Program-made: the position numbers and the translations under genes
Shown: positions 60,101 to 64,000 of the stretch, piece by piece
How positions within the stretch are numbered: the first letter of the stretch is position 1
Layout: each line of letters begins with the position of its first letter
Origin: Conyzicola nivalis_A
GTDB taxonomy: Bacteria > Actinomycetota > Actinomycetes > Actinomycetales > Microbacteriaceae
Assembly (NCBI RefSeq): GCF_040548875.1
Contig: NZ_JBEPSJ010000005.1
Coordinates: forward strand, 248,001 to 312,000
Direction of reading: 5' to 3'
Length of the DNA: 64,000 bases
Notes under the pieces: generated by a model
The model's input: only the letters and a program-made list of their open reading frames with translations
What the model was told of the DNA's origin: nothing
Databases searched by the model: none

Positions 60101-62152
60101 GTGAACCGCAACCTCTCGAAGCTCGCCGTTCCCGTCGGCGTCGTCGGCATCGTGCTGCTGCTCGTCGTGCCCGTGCCCGCCGGCCTGCTCGACTTCCTGC
60201 TCATCATCAGCATCATGCTGTCGCTCGTGACCCTGCTCACCGCGATGTTCGTGAAGAAGCCCCTCGACTTCTCCGTCTTCCCGTCGCTGCTGCTCGTGGC
60301 GACGCTGTTCCGACTGGGCCTCAATGTGGCATCCACCCGGCTCGTGCTCGGCGAGGGCTATGCCGGCCAGGTGATCGAGGCCTTCGGGCACGTCGCCGTC
60401 GGCGGATCGATCATCATCGGCGCCGTCATCTTCCTCATCCTCGTCGTCATCCAGTTCGTCGTGGTCACCAAGGGCGCCGAGCGTGTCGCGGAGGTCGGGG
60501 CGCGGTTCACCCTCGACGCCATGCCCGGCAAGCAGATGGCCATCGACGCCGACCTCAACGCGGGGCTCATCACCGACGACCAGGCACGTGCGCGTCGCGC
60601 CGAAGTATCCGCCGAGGCCGACTTCTACGGCGCCATGGACGGCGCGTCGAAGTTCGTCAAGGGCGACGCGATCGCCGGCATCATCATCATCATCATCAAC
60701 CTCGTCGGCGGCATCGCCATCGGCATGCTCCAGCGCGGTATGGAGATCGGCGACGCGCTCAACACCTACGCGCTTCTCACGATCGGCGACGGACTCGTCA
60801 CCCAGATCCCCGCGCTGCTGATGGCCGTCGCGACCGGCATCATCGTGACCCGCTCGAATGCCGAGGCCGACCTCGGAACCTCGGCGTCGACGCAGCTCAC
60901 CCAGTCGCGCAACGCGCTGATGATCGCCGGAACCGCCGCGGTCGGCATGGCCTTCATCCCGGGCATGCCGCTCATCCCCTTCGTGCTCGTCGGCGCCGCG
61001 CTCTTCTTCATCGCCTACCGGGTGAAGGTCAACAACGCCGCCGACCTCAAAGAGCTCGAGGATGCCGAGGTCGACACGTCCAACGTCACCGCGCCGATCA
61101 CCACCGAGGGCCTCATCGAGCAGATGCGCGTGCACGCCCTCGAGATCCTGCTCGCCTCCGACCTCGTCGACATCGTCTCAGACGCTTCCGACGACCTGCT
61201 CGCCAGGGTGCGTGCGCTGCGCCGCAAGATCGCCATGGACCTCGGCGTCGTGGTCCCACCGGTGCGCACGCGCGACAGCGTCGAACTGCCGAGCTCCACC
61301 TACGTCATCCGCATCGCCGGCGTGGAGGCCGGCCGGGGCGTGGCCCCGCAGGGCAAGGTGCTCGCCCTCGGCGACAACCTCGACAGCCTGCCCGGGCAGA
61401 GCACCGTCGATCCCGTGTTCGGCCTCGGCGGCAAGTGGGTGCCGAGCGAGATGCGGCACAGCGCCGAGATGCTGGGCGCGACCGTCATCGACCGCGTATC
61501 GGTCGTGGTCACCCACCTCTCGTCGATCATCAGCGCGAACGCCGCCCGACTGCTCACCCGCGAAGACGTGCGCGTGCTCACCGAGGGCGTCAAGCAAGTC
61601 AACCCGGCCGCGGTCGACGAGCTCGTTCCCGCGATGCTGAGCCTCGCCGAGGTGCAGCGGGTGCTGCAGGGCCTGCTGATCGAGCAGATCCCCATCAACG
61701 ACCTGCCGCGCATCTACGAGTCGCTCTCCCTGCGCGCGAAGGTGTCGACCGACCCCGAGGGTCTCATCGAGGCCGCGCGCCTCGCCCTCGGCCCCGCGCT
61801 GCTCACCAGCTACATCGAGGGCCAGTCGCTGCGGGTCATCATGATCGACCCGTTGCTCGAGCAGTCGATGCTCGAGGGGCTGCGTCCCTCCGACCAGGGC
61901 ACGCAGATCCTGCTCGCTCAGCAGACCCTCGAGTCGGTGCTCGACTCGCTGCGTGAATCCGTCGCGAGGCTCGAGGCCGCCGGCCAGTCGGCCGTGCTGG
62001 TGTGCGCTCCAGCGCTGCGCCCCGCGATCCGGCGTCTGGTCTCCGCGCAGTCGGGCGGGCTCCCCGTGCTGTCGTACCAGGAGGTCACGTCGGCCAACGT
62101 CAACATCGAGACAGTAGGAGTCGTGCGTGTCACCGAGTCGATATCACGTTGA
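60101..62152 (+). CDS. flhA: Flagellar export gate protein FlhA
   Basis: 683 residues. N-terminal half has about eight spans with FPSLLLVATLFRLGLNVASTRLVL and the FHIPEP-region equivalents VGARFTLDAMPGKQMAIDADLNAGLI and ARRAEVSAEADFYGAMDGASKFVKGDAIAG. The C-terminal cytosolic domain starts near 330. AGGAGG lies 9 bases before the GTG start. Its last 26 bases overlap the FlhF-like gene. Confidence 0.96.
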   Translation: MNRNLSKLAVPVGVVGIVLLLVVPVPAGLLDFLLIISIMLSLVTLLTAMFVKKPLDFSVFPSLLLVATLFRLGLNVASTRLVLGEGYAGQVIEAFGHVAVGGSIIIGAVIFLILVVIQFVVVTKGAERVAEVGARFTLDAMPGKQMAIDADLNAGLITDDQARARRAEVSAEADFYGAMDGASKFVKGDAIAGIIIIIINLVGGIAIGMLQRGMEIGDALNTYALLTIGDGLVTQIPALLMAVATGIIVTRSNAEADLGTSASTQLTQSRNALMIAGTAAVGMAFIPGMPLIPFVLVGAALFFIAYRVKVNNAADLKELEDAEVDTSNVTAPITTEGLIEQMRVHALEILLASDLVDIVSDASDDLLARVRALRRKIAMDLGVVVPPVRTRDSVELPSSTYVIRIAGVEAGRGVAPQGKVLALGDNLDSLPGQSTVDPVFGLGGKWVPSEMRHSAEMLGATVIDRVSVVVTHLSSIISANAARLLTREDVRVLTEGVKQVNPAAVDELVPAMLSLAEVQRVLQGLLIEQIPINDLPRIYESLSLRAKVSTDPEGLIEAARLALGPALLTSYIEGQSLRVIMIDPLLEQSMLEGLRPSDQGTQILLAQQTLESVLDSLRESVARLEAAGQSAVLVCAPALRPAIRRLVSAQSGGLPVLSYQEVTSANVNIETVGVVRVTESISR

Positions 62153-63215
62153 GGCCGACTCGGTCGACGAGCTCAACGCGCGCATCCTCGACCAGTACGG
62201 GGCGGATGCCGCCGTCGTAGCGACGACCGTCGTCACCACCGGGGGAGTCCAGGGCTTCTTCGCCAGACGCAAATTCCAGGCGACGGTCGAGGTCACCGAC
62301 GGCACCCCGAACGACGCCCACTCCTTCGACCTCCCCGCCCGCGCGGGCATCGCCGCGCTGCTCGACAGCGCCGACTACGGCGACGCCGTCGACGAGCTGC
62401 CCGCCGCGCGGCAGGCAGGCGCGGTCGGCCGGCCCGTACCCGTCGGAGACCTCACGGCCGCGCGTATGGTGCCGACGCTCAGCCAGCCCGTGCCCGTCGG
62501 CGACCTCCCGCCCGCGCGGATGACGCCGACGGGCGTCCAGCCCGCTTCCGCCGGGGACCTCTCGGCCCTGCGGACGCCGCCGACGCCTGGAGCCCCTGCG
62601 GGAGCGCGCACCGGCACGACCGTCGACGAGCTCGCCGACGCGCACTGGGCGCCGTCGACCGCGACCGTCGACTTCGCCGCGATCCTCGCCGACCTGACCC
62701 TCAACACCGCGGTCGCCACGCCGGCGATCCGTCCACCGGTTCCGGCCGGCCCGGCGCCGTTGCGCGGCGCGGGAGACCTCGTCGTGGTCATCGGGCTGGG
62801 CGACGATCCCCTCGCGGTGGCGACGGCGATCGCGAACGGCTCCGGCGCATCCATTCTCCGCATCGCGGGAACCGTCGACCGGGCGGGGCTCGTGCGCGTC
62901 GACGATCGGCGCGAGGCCATCGCATCGCGCGCCGAGGGAGTGCGGCGAGAGCGAGCCGTCGTCGTCGCCTTCGGACTGCCGCGCGGCGGCCCGACCTCCG
63001 AGTCGGCGATCCAGCTCGAGAACCTGCACGCCGACCAGTTCTGGGTGGCGGTCGACGCCGGCCGCAAACCCGACGACACGGCGCGCTGGGTGACGGCCGT
63101 GTCGGCCGTCGTGCCGGTCGCCGCGGTCATGAGCTGGTCTCCCGACGAGACCGGGTCGCCACATTCCGTGTCGCAATTGGGGCTGCCCGTCGGCTGGCTC
63201 GAAAGCGGTTGGTAG
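62127..63215 (+). CDS. FlhF-like protein with degenerate GTPase domain
   Basis: 362 residues. The start SRYHVEADSVDELNARILDQYGADAAVVATTVVTTGGVQGFFARRKFQATVEV has the N-terminal region of FlhF, which follows flhA in many genomes. The centre carries three similar segments around PVGDLTAARM, PVGDLPPARM and SAGDLSALRT. The C-terminal half begins DLVVVIGLGDDPLAVATAIA where FlhF has a GxxGxGKTT P-loop. No GKT, no DTAGR and no TKxD are seen. So it looks like a non-catalytic FlhF relative, perhaps a polar placement or assembly factor. TAGGAG precedes the GTG, which lies inside flhA. The call is by synteny and N-terminal resemblance. Confidence 0.65.
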   Translation: MSPSRYHVEADSVDELNARILDQYGADAAVVATTVVTTGGVQGFFARRKFQATVEVTDGTPNDAHSFDLPARAGIAALLDSADYGDAVDELPAARQAGAVGRPVPVGDLTAARMVPTLSQPVPVGDLPPARMTPTGVQPASAGDLSALRTPPTPGAPAGARTGTTVDELADAHWAPSTATVDFAAILADLTLNTAVATPAIRPPVPAGPAPLRGAGDLVVVIGLGDDPLAVATAIANGSGASILRIAGTVDRAGLVRVDDRREAIASRAEGVRRERAVVVAFGLPRGGPTSESAIQLENLHADQFWVAVDAGRKPDDTARWVTAVSAVVPVAAVMSWSPDETGSPHSVSQLGLPVGWLESGW

Positions 63216-63227
63216 GCTCAAGAAATG
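63213..63227 (+). promoter_or_regulatory. -10 hexamer TAGGCT for a possible leaderless csrA transcript
   Basis: TAGGCT (63213-63218) includes the TAG stop of the FlhF-like gene and lies six bases before ATG 63225. No Shine-Dalgarno is present (CAAGAA). A csrA transcript separate from the flagellar operon is possible. Confidence 0.4.
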
Positions 63228-63815
63228 CTCGTTCTAACTCGCAAGCCGGGAGAACGCATTCTCATCGGTGACAACATCGTCGTCACCATCCTCGACTCAC
63301 GGGGCGATGGAGTGCGGATCGGAATCGACGCGCCCCGGGGCATCACCATCCAGCGCGAGGAAGTGCTGCGTGCTGTGACCGACGCCAACCTCGCGGCGGC
63401 GGGGGCCCAGCCCGAGGGTGCCGACCTCATCAAGGCCGCGCTCGGCCTGCTGCCGGCCGCGCCCGCCGCGCCTGCGACCGCGCCTCCCGTGGTGTTGCCC
63501 GCCGCGGTCAGCGGTTTCCTCGCCGACCAGGTCGGAACCGACCACGCCGCGACGCTCGCCCACTTCGCCGACGACGCGACCGTCGTCGACGACGGCAAGT
63601 CGTTCGCCGGGCGTGACGCGATCCTCGGCTGGCTGTCGCGCGAGGCGAGCGAGTTCACCTTCACGTCGACGACCGTGAAGACCGAGAAGCACGACGACGC
63701 GCGCTACACCGTGACGAACCACCTCGAGGGCAACTTCCCCGGCGGGACCGCCGACCTGCGCTTCCAGTTCTTCGTCTCCGGCGGGCGCATCGCCTCGCTG
63801 ACCATCCAGCCGTAG
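63225..63815 (+). CDS. csrA: CsrA fused to an NTF2/SnoaL-like domain
   Basis: 196 residues in one frame, three times the usual CsrA length. Residues 1-60 are complete CsrA: MLVLTRKPGERILIGDNIVV with the RNA-binding L4 and R6, then GVRIGIDAPRGITIQREEVL with R44. An Ala/Pro linker follows (about 72-92), then about 100 residues with VSGFLADQVGTDHAATLAHFADDATVVDDGKSFAGRDAILGWLSREASEFTFTSTTV and VTNHLEGNFPGGTADLRFQFFVSGGRIASLTIQ. This is the cone-shaped fold of NTF2/SnoaL proteins. CsrA dimerises through its beta strands and represses translation, and FliW (35954) antagonises it. The fused domain may add a ligand or dimer interface. Last gene of the flagellar cluster. Confidence 0.85.
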   Translation: MLVLTRKPGERILIGDNIVVTILDSRGDGVRIGIDAPRGITIQREEVLRAVTDANLAAAGAQPEGADLIKAALGLLPAAPAAPATAPPVVLPAAVSGFLADQVGTDHAATLAHFADDATVVDDGKSFAGRDAILGWLSREASEFTFTSTTVKTEKHDDARYTVTNHLEGNFPGGTADLRFQFFVSGGRIASLTIQP

Positions 63816-64000
63816 CGGGCTCGGCGCAGCCGCACCACGCGGCTTCTGCGCCATCCCGGAACGTCCGCTCCACCTCGAGCTGTAGCGCGCGTCCCGGACT
63901 GGCGCCCACGCCCGCGTCCACGACCGCACGCGTCGCCTCTGCGGGCGTCTGCGCAGCCCTGGGACATCGGCGCATGGGCGCCGCCGCGCAGTCGTCCCGG
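63816..64000. other. Region after csrA without a supportable gene
   Basis: 185 bases of GC-rich sequence. GGCGCAG-CCGC (63823-63833) pairs with GCGG-CTT-CTGCGCC (63839-63852), a bulged hairpin that may end transcription after csrA. Open frames on the minus strand run into csrA and have no family resemblance; a gene entering from beyond the window cannot be excluded. Confidence 0.4.

Noticed and set aside
63661..63975. Minus-strand frame at the window end
   Set aside because: Overlaps the csrA fusion antisense, weak third-position bias, no family resemblance.

Overview
The window is high-GC DNA with strong G/C bias at third codon positions, dense overlapping operons and apparently leaderless genes. 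A CCTTCGACAGGCTCAGG-type intergenic repeat and GCGGATGCC-style wording also fit a Gram-positive actinobacterium, most likely Microbacteriaceae (order Micrococcales); this assignment is inferred from style and gene content. No tRNA, rRNA, CRISPR array, insertion sequence or prophage was seen.

Layout: (1) 1-5834 holds housekeeping and secreted genes: the 3' part of an ExeM/NucH-type nuclease fused to a 5'-nucleotidase, then recQ, then convergent trxA. (2) 6021-34364 is a surface-glycan locus. The rightward arm carries a giant secreted protein (dimethylformamidase-like domain plus four DUF4082 repeats), a nucleotide-sugar set (Gfo/Idh oxidoreductase, SDR epimerase/dehydratase, two DegT aminotransferases, a NeuD-like acetyltransferase), three glycosyltransferases and a Wzx flippase. 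The leftward arm starts with a polyprenyl-phosphate sugar transferase and a WbpD/WlbB-like acetyltransferase. It continues with an MFS carrier, two envelope proteins, a three-domain glycosyltransferase, a DUF6492 protein, a second DUF4082 protein, a Wzy-type polymerase/ligase and a Wzz-like protein. Together they describe a Wzx/Wzy-type polysaccharide pathway. (3) 34661-35828 holds a YpfJ-type zinc peptidase and a convergent 77-residue protein. (4) 35954-63815 is a nearly complete flagellar cluster: leftward flgN-flgK-flgL-fliW; rightward fliA; fliC; fliD-fliS-small ORF; flgB-flgC-fliE-fliF-fliG-fliH-fliI-fliJ-fliK-flgD-flgE; flbD-motA-motB; fliM-fliN-fliO-fliP-fliQ-fliR-flhB-flhA-flhF-like-csrA.

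Regulation read from the sequence: five promoters share CCTAAC-N15-GCCGATAG (or one or two changes), the spacing expected for a FliA/sigma-28 holoenzyme, ahead of flgN, fliC, flgB, flbD and fliM; the sigma factor gene lies among them. The flagellin leader has a GGA in a hairpin loop at its 5' end and a second GGA in the Shine-Dalgarno. This is the two-site layout by which CsrA represses flagellin in Bacillus, with FliW as antagonist; fliW and csrA are both here. The csrA gene is unusual: it is fused in frame to an NTF2/SnoaL-like domain, and it follows an FlhF-like gene whose GTPase motifs have degenerated. A C-run/G-run palindrome recurs upstream of several surface genes, and two look-alike hairpins lie in tandem between flgE and flbD.
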